This document shows, in pieces, positions 25,003 to 33,761 of a stretch of 64,000 nucleotides of DNA. This DNA comes from Vibrio jasicida CAIM 1864 = LMG 25398. Its GTDB lineage: Bacteria > Pseudomonadota > Gammaproteobacteria > Enterobacterales > Vibrionaceae. The notes beneath the pieces were generated by a model. It saw only the letters and a list, made by a program, of their open reading frames with translations, made no database searches and was not told the origin of the DNA. Position numbers and translations under genes: made by a program. Each line of letters opens with the position of its first letter. The first letter of the stretch is position 1. The stretch covers positions 1 through 64,000 of the forward strand of contig NZ_BAOG01000023.1 of the NCBI RefSeq assembly GCF_000400365.1, given 5' to 3'.

Positions 25003-25089
25003 CCGTAATTTATGTGACTTATTTCATGCTGACGGTGATTGTTTTTTAATCTAGGTCATGAAATGGGTGATGGGGTGATCACTGATCCT

Positions 25090-26076
25090 TTACAGGACGA
25101 TTTCACCTTCTCGATATACCAAAGCAGGCTCAACATCTTGACCCAGTAAAACCGGACCATCTAAGTCGACCACTTTCGATTGAACAGCGATAGGTAGTGC
25201 TGCTCGCATCGCCAATGAAGTGCCTAGCATGCAACCAGACATCAAGGTAAAGCCAAGGCGTTTCGCTTCTTCTGCAAGCAGTAGGGCTTCGGTTAGACCA
25301 CCCGTCTTGTCGAGCTTGATGTTGACCATCTCGTATTTGCCTACCAATTCATGCAATTGTTGGCGCGTATGGCAACTTTCATCGGCACAAAGTGGAATAG
25401 GGTGCGAAATGTCTTTTAGCTTGTCATCGTCATTCGATGGCAAAGGTTGCTCAATCATTGCGATATTCAATGGCGCTAGCGCGGCAAAGGTGGCGTCTAA
25501 ATCCAGTTCTTGCCATGCTTCGTTCGCATCCAGCACGATCATCGCATCGCCTGCCGCTTCACGAACAGCGCGTACACGCTCAATCACTTGTTCGCCATCG
25601 AGCTTCACTTTAAGTAGTTTTGCGCCTTGTTTGATGTAGTTACGAGTCTGGTTTGCCATCGCTTCTGGCGTGTTAATCGACACGGTCATCGCAGTGACAA
25701 TCGATGCTGGCAGTTCAAATAAATCTTGAGTGTGTTGCTTGCCCGCTAGCTTAGCTTGTAAGTTCCACATCGCGCAGTCGAGTGCATTACGTGCCGCACC
25801 ACCAGGGAGAAGGGTTTGCAGCTTTTCTCTGAGGGAGACTATGTTCGCGTCACCTTTGGCAAATAAACCTTGTAGTTCATGAGCGGCTTGAGAAATGGCT
25901 TTGATCACCGATTCCACCGACTCGCCGTAACGGGGGTAAGGCGTACACTCACCTTTGGCACTGATGCCACTCTGCTCTATGGTTACTCGCACCACGTGAC
26001 ATTCGGTTCGACTGCCACGGGAGATCCGAAAAGGCGTCGCCATTGCAATGGTGACCGGCTCTACATGAATATTCAT
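25090..26076 (-). CDS. dgcA: Enolase-superfamily racemase/epimerase, DgcA type
   Basis: A 328-residue member of the muconate-lactonising subgroup, related to L-Ala-D/L-Glu epimerase. Visible catalytic elements are KVKLDG (KXK second-strand Lys), the metal ligands in LDANEAW, EQP and CADES, and a second Lys in NIKLDKTGG. In marine gammaproteobacteria, a DUF1611 protein (DgcN) acetylates D-glutamate and DgcA then racemises N-acetyl-D-Glu to the L form. The adjacent DUF1611 gene 14 bases upstream supports that assignment; a cell-wall dipeptide epimerase role is the alternative. A downstream terminator is not obvious. Confidence 0.82.
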   Translation of the reverse strand: MNIHVEPVTIAMATPFRISRGSRTECHVVRVTIEQSGISAKGECTPYPRYGESVESVIKAISQAAHELQGLFAKGDANIVSLREKLQTLLPGGAARNALDCAMWNLQAKLAGKQHTQDLFELPASIVTAMTVSINTPEAMANQTRNYIKQGAKLLKVKLDGEQVIERVRAVREAAGDAMIVLDANEAWQELDLDATFAALAPLNIAMIEQPLPSNDDDKLKDISHPIPLCADESCHTRQQLHELVGKYEMVNIKLDKTGGLTEALLLAEEAKRLGFTLMSGCMLGTSLAMRAALPIAVQSKVVDLDGPVLLGQDVEPALVYREGEIVL

Positions 26077-26090
26077 CGCGTCTACAATCC

Positions 26091-27095
26091 TTAAATCGCA
26101 ATAATGTGTTGAGCAATTTGCTCTACGCCAAAACGCACAGGATCGGTAACAGGGACTTGGTATTTCTCAGTCCAGTCTTGGCAAAGCTGTGCGGCATCAT
26201 CTTCACTGATTGCGCAAGTATTCAAGCAGATTCCGACAAGACGTGTGTCAGAGTTTGTTAAACGTGCGGCTTGCAAATTGGCTTCAATGGTTTGTTCGAT
26301 GCTTGGTAATTTTGCATGAGGAAGGTTGCGAATGTGCGGGCGACCGATCTCGTGACACAATACCAAAGCGTCTGCTTGAGCACCGTGAAGCAAGCCTAAA
26401 CTCACACCAGCAAAAGAGGGATTGAATAGTGAACCTTGCCCTTCAATAATGTCCCATTCATGGTCTGTAAACTCAGGGCTAATGGCTTCCACCGCACCAG
26501 AGATAAAGTCCGCGACAACCGCATCAATCGAAATACCACTGCCCGCGACTAAGATGCCTGTTTGACCTGTGGCCTTGAACTCAGCTTTACAACCAGATTG
26601 CTGTAAGGCTTTCTCAATAGCGAGGGCTGAGAACATTTTGCCAACCGAGCAATCGGTGCCAACCGTTAGTAAGCGTTTACCTGAGCGCGTCTTACCATTG
26701 CCCACTTTCAACGGTTCATCGTAATGGCGTACATCGTGTAACTTGGTTAAGTCACGTTGCTGTAAGTCATTCAAAGGCGCAAATTCAGAAAGACGTTGAT
26801 GCATACCCGAGGCAATTTCAAAACCCATTTCCGCCGCTTCCAGTAACGTCGCCTGCCATGATTCAGGAATAACACCACCAGGGTTTGCGGTACCGATGAC
26901 AAGCGTTTTTGCGCCTTGCTGCTGAGCCTGTTGCAGCGTCATGTCGGTTAAACCTAATGAAACGGTTTCTGATGTAAGACGAAGCTGCCCTAAGCAAATT
27001 TCAGGACGCCATTGATGAATGCCTCGCGCGGTTTTTGCGGCGAGTGGGTCGGTGACGTCGCCGAGAAATAGCAAGTAAGGTTGAGCGATTTGCAT
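26091..27095 (-). CDS. dgcN: DUF1611 protein, DgcN-type D-glutamate N-acetyltransferase
   Basis: A 334-residue DUF1611 protein. The N-terminal domain (about 1-120) has 'YLLFLGDVTDPLAAKTARGIHQW'. The P-loop-like C-terminal domain begins 'GKTRSGKRLLTVGTDCSVGKMFSALAIEKAL' with a TDCSVGK nucleotide/CoA-binding turn. DgcN of marine bacteria N-acetylates D-Glu, opening a catabolic route completed by DgcA. I start at ATG 27095 (AGAGGG upstream); the ATG at 27113 has no ribosome-binding site. It is followed at 14 bases by dgcA and preceded by the same-strand LysR gene, with a perfect palindrome between. Confidence 0.82.
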   Translation of the reverse strand: MQIAQPYLLFLGDVTDPLAAKTARGIHQWRPEICLGQLRLTSETVSLGLTDMTLQQAQQQGAKTLVIGTANPGGVIPESWQATLLEAAEMGFEIASGMHQRLSEFAPLNDLQQRDLTKLHDVRHYDEPLKVGNGKTRSGKRLLTVGTDCSVGKMFSALAIEKALQQSGCKAEFKATGQTGILVAGSGISIDAVVADFISGAVEAISPEFTDHEWDIIEGQGSLFNPSFAGVSLGLLHGAQADALVLCHEIGRPHIRNLPHAKLPSIEQTIEANLQAARLTNSDTRLVGICLNTCAISEDDAAQLCQDWTEKYQVPVTDPVRFGVEQIAQHIIAI

Positions 27096-27180
27096 GATGG
27101 TTCCCTCTGTCATTCAATATGTTTTCAAACAATGTAGCCAGTTTGAAGAGGGAAGCCGAATGCCTATTTGTTGTGCGCCT

Positions 27181-27195
27181 ATAACTTGAAGTTAT
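27181..27195. promoter_or_regulatory. LysR-type operator before dgcN
   Basis: ATAACTTGAAGTTAT is a perfect 7-base-arm palindrome around one G and fits the T-N11-A LysR rule. It lies 86-100 bases before the dgcN start and just after the dgcR stop, so DgcR probably binds here to switch on dgcNA. Confidence 0.65.
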
Positions 27196-27215
27196 GGACA
27201 AAGGTAAGCACTAAA

Positions 27216-28100
27216 TTACTGATTCACCTGATGCTTTACGGAATCAATAAATAGCTTGGTAGAAATGGACTGTGGGGTGTGCTCGGCAAATAATATAGAC
27301 ACTGAAAACGACAATGTAGGAGAGAGTGAGCGCACGCTGACTGCTTCATCATGCTGATATTGTTTTGCGGTCCAAGGATCAACAATGGCGAAACCCGCGT
27401 GGTGTTTGACTAACTCTGCCGCAGCAGCGTAACTGCGCACCGTAATTGGATGTTGGTAGTGTTCGTCGCGAGCGGTTAAGGTTTGGTGCAGCAATAAACC
27501 AAGCGGGTCACGACTGTCCAAGCCGATGATTGGCAATTCGTGCTGAATCAAATCATCAAACGAAATGGTGTCGTTGTCCGAATTGAGCGCTTCTTTTGGT
27601 GCAATTAGAACAAGTTGTTGCTTAAGTAAAACCTCACTCAAAATCGCGGGAGGGGCTTCTTCGCCAAAGGCAATCGCCACATCCAATTCGTGCTTAAGCA
27701 AGCCTGAACATAGCTCATCACGGTTTGCCGTTAGTAGTTCAAACGAGATACTTTGTTGCTTGGAAAGAGTGGCAACGGTTGGAGCAAGCAATTGGGAAGC
27801 CAATACGGGGGGAGCTCCAACTCTCAAGTGTTGAGTGCCTTGTTTCACCTTATTGGTGAGCGAGCGAAATTGGCCGAGTTGTTGGTAGACCTTCTCTGCG
27901 TCTGGTAACAGTGCTTTGGCTTCTTGCGTTGGCACCAAGCGACCTTTGACGCGTTCGAATAAAGCAAAGCTAAGTTGCTGTTCCGTATGCGCAAGCACCC
28001 GAGTGACGTTTGGTTGAGAGACATGTAACAAACGTGCAGCGCCAGAGACTGTTCCGGTTTGCATGATGGCATAGAAGACTTCCAGTTGTCTTAAGTTCAC
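27216..28100 (-). CDS. dgcR: LysR-family regulator, probable DgcR
   Basis: A 294-residue LysR-type regulator. The winged helix (residues 1-62) reads 'MNLRQLEVFYAIMQTGTVSGAARLLHVSQPNVTRVLAHTE'; the effector domain (about 88-290) is of normal length. It lies immediately upstream of dgcN-dgcA on the same strand with 120 bases between. This matches the described marine D-glutamate cluster, where DgcR activates dgcNA in response to D-Glu. The perfect palindrome at 27181-27195 is the likely target. It is divergent from soxR. Confidence 0.75.
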   Translation of the reverse strand: MNLRQLEVFYAIMQTGTVSGAARLLHVSQPNVTRVLAHTEQQLSFALFERVKGRLVPTQEAKALLPDAEKVYQQLGQFRSLTNKVKQGTQHLRVGAPPVLASQLLAPTVATLSKQQSISFELLTANRDELCSGLLKHELDVAIAFGEEAPPAILSEVLLKQQLVLIAPKEALNSDNDTISFDDLIQHELPIIGLDSRDPLGLLLHQTLTARDEHYQHPITVRSYAAAAELVKHHAGFAIVDPWTAKQYQHDEAVSVRSLSPTLSFSVSILFAEHTPQSISTKLFIDSVKHQVNQ

Positions 28101-28286
28101 TGCGCTTTCCTTTGCGTTTATTGAGCAAGATGAGAATCTCTAATTTACTTCATTAAGGATTGCATCTCTATATGGATGTGCGGTTCTGGTTTGTGAGAGG
28201 AAATCATATCGCACCAAACATCGTTGAAATGATTGTATTTTCTTCATTTTTGTCTGCTTGAATATGTTAACGTGGTGTAACTTTGA

Positions 28287-28306
28287 ACCTCAAGCATACT
28301 TGAGGT
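28287..28306. promoter_or_regulatory. SoxR box
   Basis: ACCTCAAGCATACTTGAGGT is a perfect palindrome with 8-base arms. It matches the E. coli SoxR box CCTCAAGTTAACTTGAGG except at the centre. It lies 29-48 bases before soxR. On the minus strand TTTACC followed by 19 bases mirrors the soxS promoter -35 and spacer, but a good -10 is not evident in either direction. Confidence 0.75.
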
Positions 28307-28334
28307 AAAGCGCTTTTAGAAAAAGGATGAAGAG

Positions 28335-28772
28335 ATGGAAATCAGTGTTGGTGAAGTGGCAAAGCGTTCTGGCGTTAAGGTATCTGCATTGCACTTTTAC
28401 GAGCAAAAGGGGTTAATTTCAAGTTGGCGGAATCAAGGAAATCAACGCCGTTATCATCGTAGTGTGCTACGTCGTGTAGCGGTCATTAAAGCCGCGCAGC
28501 AGGTGGGCTTGTCATTAGAAGAGATAAAGCGAGCACTTGAAGAATTACCTAAGCACCAAGCACCGAACAAAGTTCAATGGGAAACTATGGCAAGCCATTG
28601 GCATGAGCAACTAGAGCAGAAAATTCAGAAACTCAAGGCATTGCAAAGTGACTTAGGTAGCTGTATTGGCTGTGGTTGTTTGTCATTAGAAACTTGTGCA
28701 TTAAGAAACCCGGAAGACGTATTAGGGAAAGATCATGCAGGGTCGAATTTGACGCTAGATGAAGAAGGGTGA
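28335..28772 (+). CDS. soxR: Redox-sensing MerR-family regulator SoxR
   Basis: A 145-residue MerR-family regulator. The N-terminal helix-turn-helix starts EISVGEVAKRSGVKVSALHFYEQKGLI, a dimerisation coiled coil covers about 80-108, and the [2Fe-2S] ligands follow as Cys110-X2-Cys113-X-Cys115-X5-Cys121 (SCIGCGCLSLETC), exactly the SoxR pattern. Oxidation of the cluster by redox-cycling compounds or superoxide activates transcription. AAGGATGAAG precedes ATG 28335. A SoxR box directly upstream implies autoregulation. There is no soxS beside it, as is usual outside enterics, so targets may be pumps and detoxification genes elsewhere. Confidence 0.95.
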   Translation: MEISVGEVAKRSGVKVSALHFYEQKGLISSWRNQGNQRRYHRSVLRRVAVIKAAQQVGLSLEEIKRALEELPKHQAPNKVQWETMASHWHEQLEQKIQKLKALQSDLGSCIGCGCLSLETCALRNPEDVLGKDHAGSNLTLDEEG

Positions 28773-28812
28773 ACGCCTTCTCCACCTGCACACTTTAAGA
28801 TTTGAATGTGGA

Positions 28813-29661
28813 TTATTGTTCTGCGGCTGAGTACAGCAAGCGTTCGAATCGTTCATGGCCATGAAGAAGTTCAAGGTCTTGCTCTTCCGCTAGCAGATCT
28901 CGAATTGATGGGCTGGTGTCTATCGCACGTTCAAGATCTTCAATCGCTTGTTCTTCTATCCCTAAGCGAGAGTATGCACAAGCACGTTGATACAATGCTG
29001 GGCCGTTGGTGTCATCGACTTCAAGTACGCGGTTACAAAGGCTCAATGCCCAGTGGTACTCTTTGATTTCCATTGCTGCGTCTGCTTTGTATGTAAGTGC
29101 TTCTAAATCTCCAGGTCGAACTAGTAAGATCTCATCGTAAATATCGATACGCTGCTCAGGTGTTTGTGAGCTTTGTGCACGCAACCATAAGTTGTGGATT
29201 TCGTTGATTTTCTCAATCTCTTTGTTGTTCTCACTGATGATACGCGTTTTGCGTTTTAAATCGCGTTCTAATTCTAGGAATTTTTTCTCATATTCTTGAG
29301 CAATTTTTTCGAGGCGTTTGTCCGCCATTTCTGTGGTGTTGTTCTTAAATTCGCGAAGAGATTGCCAACCAACAAAGGCGATCAAAGAAGCGACACCAGC
29401 AATGATGTAGAAGAAGTAAGTGACCGTTACGTTGGCGTAGTTCAACGATTTGTCCGCGACAGTCAGTTCACGATCGGTGATTTCGACGATCATTCGTCGC
29501 TCCAGATCTTGTTGTTCCTGACGCAGTGATTTCAGTTCATCGAGGATGTAGCGTTCCATCAATGGTCTGTCTAGCATCTCGGACTCTGAGTATTTTTCTT
29601 CTGATGCAAGAGTTGGAAAGGAGAGCAGAGCAGCGAAGAAGATGCCGATGAATAAGCGCAT
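28813..29661 (-). CDS. Exported, membrane-anchored TPR protein
   Basis: A 282-residue protein: signal peptide (MRLFIGIFFAALLSFPTLAS), a charged segment, one membrane helix near 80-100 (YANVTVTYFFYIIAGVASLIAFVGW) and a coiled coil (about 105-155, KRLEKIAQEYEKKFLELERDLKRK). Tetratricopeptide repeats follow (about 165-265, e.g. 'LEALTYKADAAMEIKEYHWALSLCNRVLEVD' and 'GPALYQRACAYSRLGIEEQAIEDLERAI'). It would scaffold protein assembly at the inner membrane; the partner is unknown. The start is ATG 29661, with AAGGACG upstream; a longer form from 29730 has no such site. It converges on soxR. Confidence 0.82.
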   Translation of the reverse strand: MRLFIGIFFAALLSFPTLASEEKYSESEMLDRPLMERYILDELKSLRQEQQDLERRMIVEITDRELTVADKSLNYANVTVTYFFYIIAGVASLIAFVGWQSLREFKNNTTEMADKRLEKIAQEYEKKFLELERDLKRKTRIISENNKEIEKINEIHNLWLRAQSSQTPEQRIDIYDEILLVRPGDLEALTYKADAAMEIKEYHWALSLCNRVLEVDDTNGPALYQRACAYSRLGIEEQAIEDLERAIDTSPSIRDLLAEEQDLELLHGHERFERLLYSAAEQ

Positions 29662-29856
29662 AGAACGTCCTTTTGCGTCGAGAATGGATGGATCTCTGAA
29701 ACCATAGCAAATACAGACTAGGTTTAGCAAAAATCAGATGAAAAATGCTTGTTTTATAAAGTGTTCTGATGGGCTCATATCTTGTTCTTTTGATCATGAA
29801 TGGATACTCTTTCCGGTTAGTAAAGCGATGGAAAAGCAGAACCAAGGAACAGAAGT

Positions 29857-30330
29857 ATGGATGCCAAAGCACAAGCTTATCTTACCCATTATATGGAGAC
29901 GCTCTCTGAACAAGCGCAAGCAGCGATTCCCTCAGTAAGCGCTGATTATTATTGTGCTGACGAGTACAACGCCAATACTTGTGCTGAGCTGGTTAGAATT
30001 GGCCAGAAAACGGCCTCTTGTAGTATGGAGCTCTGGTACAGCGAACACGGAGAGGTGATGCCTCAAGTCGGGCACTTACAAGTGGTGACCAATTGGGACG
30101 ACGAACCTGTTTGTATTATTCAAATTACAGACGTCAGTACCTGCCGATATTCGGACGTGAGTGAAGAATTTGCCCAAGCTGAAGGGGAAGGTGATCGCAC
30201 GATAGCTTGGTGGCGAGAAGCGCACACTAAATTCTTTAAAGCGGAATGTGAGGAGCTTGGCATCGAGTGGCACGATCAACGTTTATTGGTGCTTGAGCAT
30301 TTTAGAGTTGTTTACCCTATATCCAAGTAA
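29857..30330 (+). CDS. ASCH-domain protein
   Basis: A 157-residue soluble protein with an ASCH domain (about 30-155), a PUA-like beta-barrel that binds RNA or modified nucleosides. Typical pieces are 'TCAELVRIGQKTASCSMELWYSEHGEVMPQVGHLQVVTNWDDEPVCIIQITDV' and the late 'GDRTIAWWREAHTKFF' helix. Some ASCH proteins hydrolyse N4-acetylcytidine; the role here is unproven. AAGGA precedes ATG 29857. Divergent from the TPR gene, and closed by a convergent terminator. Confidence 0.85.
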   Translation: MDAKAQAYLTHYMETLSEQAQAAIPSVSADYYCADEYNANTCAELVRIGQKTASCSMELWYSEHGEVMPQVGHLQVVTNWDDEPVCIIQITDVSTCRYSDVSEEFAQAEGEGDRTIAWWREAHTKFFKAECEELGIEWHDQRLLVLEHFRVVYPISK

Positions 30331-30338
30331 CCCAATTA

Positions 30339-30367
30339 AAAAGGTTTGGCGCGTTGCCAAGCCTTTT
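30339..30367. terminator. Bidirectional terminator
   Basis: AAAAGGTTTGGC and GCCAAGCCTTTT (one mismatch) with a GCGTT loop separate the convergent ASCH and acetyltransferase genes. Confidence 0.8.
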
Positions 30368-30383
30368 CACTAAATATGATGAT

Positions 30384-30947
30384 TTACGCCAATTGTTCTT
30401 GGCTATAGAGTTGTTGGAGCAGCGCTTGCCATTCTTCTCTTAATACGCCGTATTTGATGGAGTCGTAGTACTCGCCTTGGTAGTAACGTACTTTACGAAT
30501 CCGGGCTTCCTGTTGCATGCCAAGCTTTTCTGCGCAACGCATCATTCTTGGGTTACCAGACCACGTTGTTAAACCAACTCGTGCTATGTCTTGGGTTTCG
30601 AATATATGGCTAATCCAAGGTACTAGCGCACAAAACCCCAACCCTTTGTCCCAAGAGTTTGAATCGTAAATGACGATGCCAGCTTCAAGCCAGCGAGTGC
30701 TCTCACATTCCCAATACCAACTCACTGAACCAACGGGCTTACCTTCGAACTCAATCAATAACATGTCTTCACCTTTCAGTAGGCGTTGAAAGGTGTGGTT
30801 ACGAAAGCCTTCTAATGTCGGTGTTTGATAAGGGAAGTAAGGACCGTTGAATTGCGCCCAGCGTTCATCCTCAGTGATGAGCTTATAGAGCGCTTTGGCT
30901 TCTTCCGGAACGGCTCGTCTTAATGTGACGCCTTGGAAATGGTACAT
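30384..30947 (-). CDS. GNAT-family N-acetyltransferase (RimJ/RimL type)
   Basis: A 187-residue acetyltransferase. It has the RimL-like arrangement with an early 'RRAVPEEAKALYKLI' helix, a central 'EFEGKPVGSVSWYWECE' strand pair, the acetyl-CoA region 'NSWDKGLGFCALVPWISHIF' and the late 'NPRMMRCAEKLGMQQEARIRKVRYY'. It transfers acetyl from acetyl-CoA to an amine of unknown identity. AGGAGTG precedes ATG 30947. It follows the methyltransferase gene by 33 bases on the same strand, so the two may be co-transcribed. Confidence 0.85.
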   Translation of the reverse strand: MYHFQGVTLRRAVPEEAKALYKLITEDERWAQFNGPYFPYQTPTLEGFRNHTFQRLLKGEDMLLIEFEGKPVGSVSWYWECESTRWLEAGIVIYDSNSWDKGLGFCALVPWISHIFETQDIARVGLTTWSGNPRMMRCAEKLGMQQEARIRKVRYYQGEYYDSIKYGVLREEWQALLQQLYSQEQLA

Positions 30948-30980
30948 AACACTCCTTTTAGTACGAATAAGAGTAACGAA

Positions 30981-31568
30981 TTAACGTTTGACCGCAATGA
31001 CGCTGAACATATGCCAATGTTTAGCATTACCTAGGGCTGTGCTGCCATCTTCATCCCGCTCATGGAAGTGGAGAATGTCATACCCTTCAAACAATGCTTT
31101 GACTTGGTCTTTGGTGAATGCACTGATGTCTGGATGCGTTTTTGCTTTGACCCAAGAGTCTTTAATGCCCAGTAAATCCCCACAAAAAATACCTCCGGAG
31201 ACTAATGCCGAGTCGATTCTCTGCCACACGCTTTCAAAGTGCTCACTAGGGCAGAAGAACAAACTCGCACTGGCAATGAACAAGCTGCATGACGGGTAAT
31301 GAAAGTCACTAAAGCAAGACTGCGATATGGAAAAGTTAGGATTGCCTTCGAAACGCGTCAAGCAAGTTTCCACCGCATCTTGATGAGTGTCAAACGCGTA
31401 AACGGTAAAGCCTTGATTGAGGAGATAGTTGGAATCTCGACCGGTACCGCATCCTGCATCAATGGCGATTTTGTTGTTGAGCTTAAGCAGGTTGGCGGCA
31501 CGTTCTACGTTTGGTCGGTGAGGTTGGCTCGCAACCTTTTGATAGTAATCGTTCCATGTTACTGACAT
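30981..31568 (-). CDS. Class I SAM-dependent methyltransferase
   Basis: A 195-residue methyltransferase. Motif I is 'KIAIDAGCGTGRDSNYLL', followed by the acidic loop 'VYAFDTHQDAV' and a post-I segment 'FIASASLFFCPSEHF'. The organisation resembles TehB/thiopurine-type enzymes acting on small molecules. Substrate unknown. AAAGGAATCTCA precedes ATG 31568. It is 33 bases upstream of the GNAT gene and follows the phospholipase gene's terminator. Confidence 0.82.
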   Translation of the reverse strand: MSVTWNDYYQKVASQPHRPNVERAANLLKLNNKIAIDAGCGTGRDSNYLLNQGFTVYAFDTHQDAVETCLTRFEGNPNFSISQSCFSDFHYPSCSLFIASASLFFCPSEHFESVWQRIDSALVSGGIFCGDLLGIKDSWVKAKTHPDISAFTKDQVKALFEGYDILHFHERDEDGSTALGNAKHWHMFSVIAVKR

Positions 31569-31592
31569 TGAGATTCCTTTCTTATGTGTAAA

Positions 31593-31620
31593 AAACGCTA
31601 CTCAGTGTTGAATAGCGTTT
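31593..31620 (-). terminator. Terminator after phospholipase D-family gene
   Basis: On the minus strand AAACGCTA and TAGCGTTT form an 8-base stem around a 12-base loop, followed by TTTACAC. It separates the phospholipase gene from the methyltransferase gene. Confidence 0.75.
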
Positions 31621-31657
31621 TGATTTAGATTTGTTGACTTCGTCTTTCGTTGGGAAG

Positions 31658-33175
31658 CTAAAGCTGGTCTTCGATTGGTAGAATGCCCGAGAACCAAGCG
31701 CCCATTTTTCTCCACACGCTGGCTTCTGGCTCTGAATCAAATTCTTCGCCTGTTGCTTGATCAATCCATGCGATATCGCCATCTTTGACGATGAGTTGAT
31801 AGGCATTTTCTTTCAACTGCTCTGGTAAAACGGTTTGTTGTTTTTGCACGTACTCTGGTTGCTCTATAACTACGCCCATCTCTGTATTGAGCTCAGCCGA
31901 ACGCGGATCCCAGTTCATCGAACCTACAAACAAGGTTTTCCCATCGATCATCATGGCTTTGGCGTGCAGACTCGCTCGGCTGCTACCGGTTAAGCTCCAT
32001 TTGCTTTTGATTTTCGCGCTGGCTTTTACTTCCCATAGTTTAATGCCCGCTTTAACTAAATCTTCTCGGTACTTGGCGTACCAACCGTGCACAGCGAACA
32101 CATCGTTTGATGCCAAGCTATTCGTCACGATGGTGATATCTATCCCTCGTTTTGCTGCATCAGTCAGAGCTTTTGTTCCGGATTCTGTTGGCACAAAGTA
32201 AGGGGAAATCAGGACAAAAGAATCTTCAACGCTATCAAGGAGTTCACCTAAGTTTGCGACCAGTTGGCTTTCTTGAGTGGCAATCTTATCGGGTAAATCG
32301 AACCACACTTGGCCTTGTCCCCAATACAGTTTCAGTTTGCCTTGTTGGAGCTCCTCGTACAGGTCTAACTCTTTGAAGTTATAGGGACCAGTAGAAAACT
32401 TCTCTTCCAATTTTAGCTTTTTCACTTGCGCTTGAATCGCATCGTCTGCCACTTTTTCAGACTCAGGCACAATCCATTCCATTGGGATGGCATAGAGACT
32501 ATTCCAATACAAATCGAATTGGTCCGCAGTTTGCGTCACTGCCTCGCCATAAAGCATCAAATCGAAATCACCAAACTCGACATTGGACTCGAAAGAGAAG
32601 TATTCATTGCCAATGTTTCTGCCGCCGACAATGGCAGACACACTATCGGAAATCAAAGCCTTGTTGTGCATGCGACGATTAAGGCGGTCAAAGTCACTTG
32701 CCAATGCAAATACACGCGCATCTCGATATTGGTGTGGGTTAAACAATCGGATTTCGATGTTTGGGTGAGCGTTCAACTCTGCCATTCCTGCATCATTTCG
32801 CTTTTGCATGTCATCTAGAAGTAGGCGAACGCGTACGCCACGTTGTGCTGCTTCATACAAACGCCACGTCATTAGTTGACTGGTCTCGTCACTGCGATAG
32901 ATGTAGTACTGCAAATCTAGGCTTTTTTCGGCAGATTCAATCAGTGCGATTCGAGCTAATAGCGCGTCGTTTCCCTGATTAAGAGGGTAAAAGCCAGTAT
33001 CTGAGTTAGGGTCTTTGTCGTAACTTTCAAAGAACTCTGCCAACGATGAGTCGCTTTGATATCCGAACTGAAAACTGGTGGATTTCTCACTTGGATCTCT
33101 TGGCTGAATTGAGGAACAAGCCGAGACAAGTACAAGCATTGAACCGAGTAAGGCTTTAGAGAGAGAACGTAGCAA
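31658..33175 (-). CDS. Phospholipase D-family lipoprotein (cardiolipin synthase C-like)
   Basis: A 505-residue lipoprotein with lipobox LVSAC (Cys20). It carries two HKD motifs: HNKALISD (His170, Lys172, Asp177) followed by VGGRNIGNEYF, and a second, HAKAMMIDGKTLFVGSMNWDPRS, near residue 415. The overall pattern matches the YmdC/ClsC group, which make cardiolipin by joining phosphatidylglycerol and phosphatidylethanolamine. Lipid anchoring implies action in the periplasm or at the outer membrane, where it could also be a phospholipase. Monocistronic, ending at the hairpin near 31600. Confidence 0.88.
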   Translation of the reverse strand: MLRSLSKALLGSMLVLVSACSSIQPRDPSEKSTSFQFGYQSDSSLAEFFESYDKDPNSDTGFYPLNQGNDALLARIALIESAEKSLDLQYYIYRSDETSQLMTWRLYEAAQRGVRVRLLLDDMQKRNDAGMAELNAHPNIEIRLFNPHQYRDARVFALASDFDRLNRRMHNKALISDSVSAIVGGRNIGNEYFSFESNVEFGDFDLMLYGEAVTQTADQFDLYWNSLYAIPMEWIVPESEKVADDAIQAQVKKLKLEEKFSTGPYNFKELDLYEELQQGKLKLYWGQGQVWFDLPDKIATQESQLVANLGELLDSVEDSFVLISPYFVPTESGTKALTDAAKRGIDITIVTNSLASNDVFAVHGWYAKYREDLVKAGIKLWEVKASAKIKSKWSLTGSSRASLHAKAMMIDGKTLFVGSMNWDPRSAELNTEMGVVIEQPEYVQKQQTVLPEQLKENAYQLIVKDGDIAWIDQATGEEFDSEPEASVWRKMGAWFSGILPIEDQL

Positions 33176-33761
33176 TGCACACTTCCTTGTTAATACACAA
33201 CGTAACTCTTTGATTATATATCAAGCTTTAAATCTGGGTAACGCGAGTGATTGTAGCCAAGTCGCAGATTTCTCAATAAAGCAACCGAATCTGAATGACT
33301 CGATATGGTTTTTGGAAAGCATATTATTCGGGCGGACAATATCATGTTTTTTACTTATGTTTTGCTCAGAAATGGTCAATATCACTAATATCTGGTGGTA
33401 ATTACCAACACTGCACTGAGAGAAATTACCGATTTAACTTAAATTGTTGATATTTAAAGGGTAATCGTTTGGCATGACGATTGCGTATAAACAGTGAGCG
33501 TGAGAGGTCGTAACTTGCGGAGATGGTTAAGTTTTTGTTAATTTTATTAACTTGCCATGGATAGTTCTTTTGTGATTGATAATCGCGAAACACAGCAGAA
33601 GCACGGCGCTCTTATAAAGTTGTCTATTTCAGATGCAAACACTCACTGTTTGTCCGCGGGGAGTAGGAGATTGGGTTATCGAACGTTCCGTTTGTTAATT
33701 CAGCTCTAAGGCGAAGGCCTGACGAGGATGAACAGGAGAATACAAAAATAAAAAAGGATTT
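33176..33761 (+). other. 586-base control region before the first RND operon
   Basis: No convincing gene lies here. Visible signals are a 12-base palindrome TGGTAATTACCA (33396-33407), the shared TTGTTGATATT element (33444-33454) and a sigma-54-type -24/-12 site (33470-33484). The predicted leader from there to the adaptor gene would be about 266 bases. AAAAAGGA just before ATG 33762 is the adaptor's ribosome-binding site. Confidence 0.6.
33444..33484 (+). promoter_or_regulatory. Candidate sigma-54 promoter for the first RND operon
   Basis: TGGCATGACGATTGC (33470-33484) fits the -24/-12 consensus TGGCACG-N4-TTGC at 14 of 15 specified or free positions with exact spacing. TTGTTGATATT begins exactly 26 bases before the TGG. 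The same element, in the same phase, precedes a second TGGCA-N8-GC site at 38312. Confidence 0.6.

Noticed and set aside
33210..33401. 63-codon plus-strand frame before the first RND operon
   Set aside because: No ribosome-binding site, odd composition, and it lies in a region better explained as promoter DNA.
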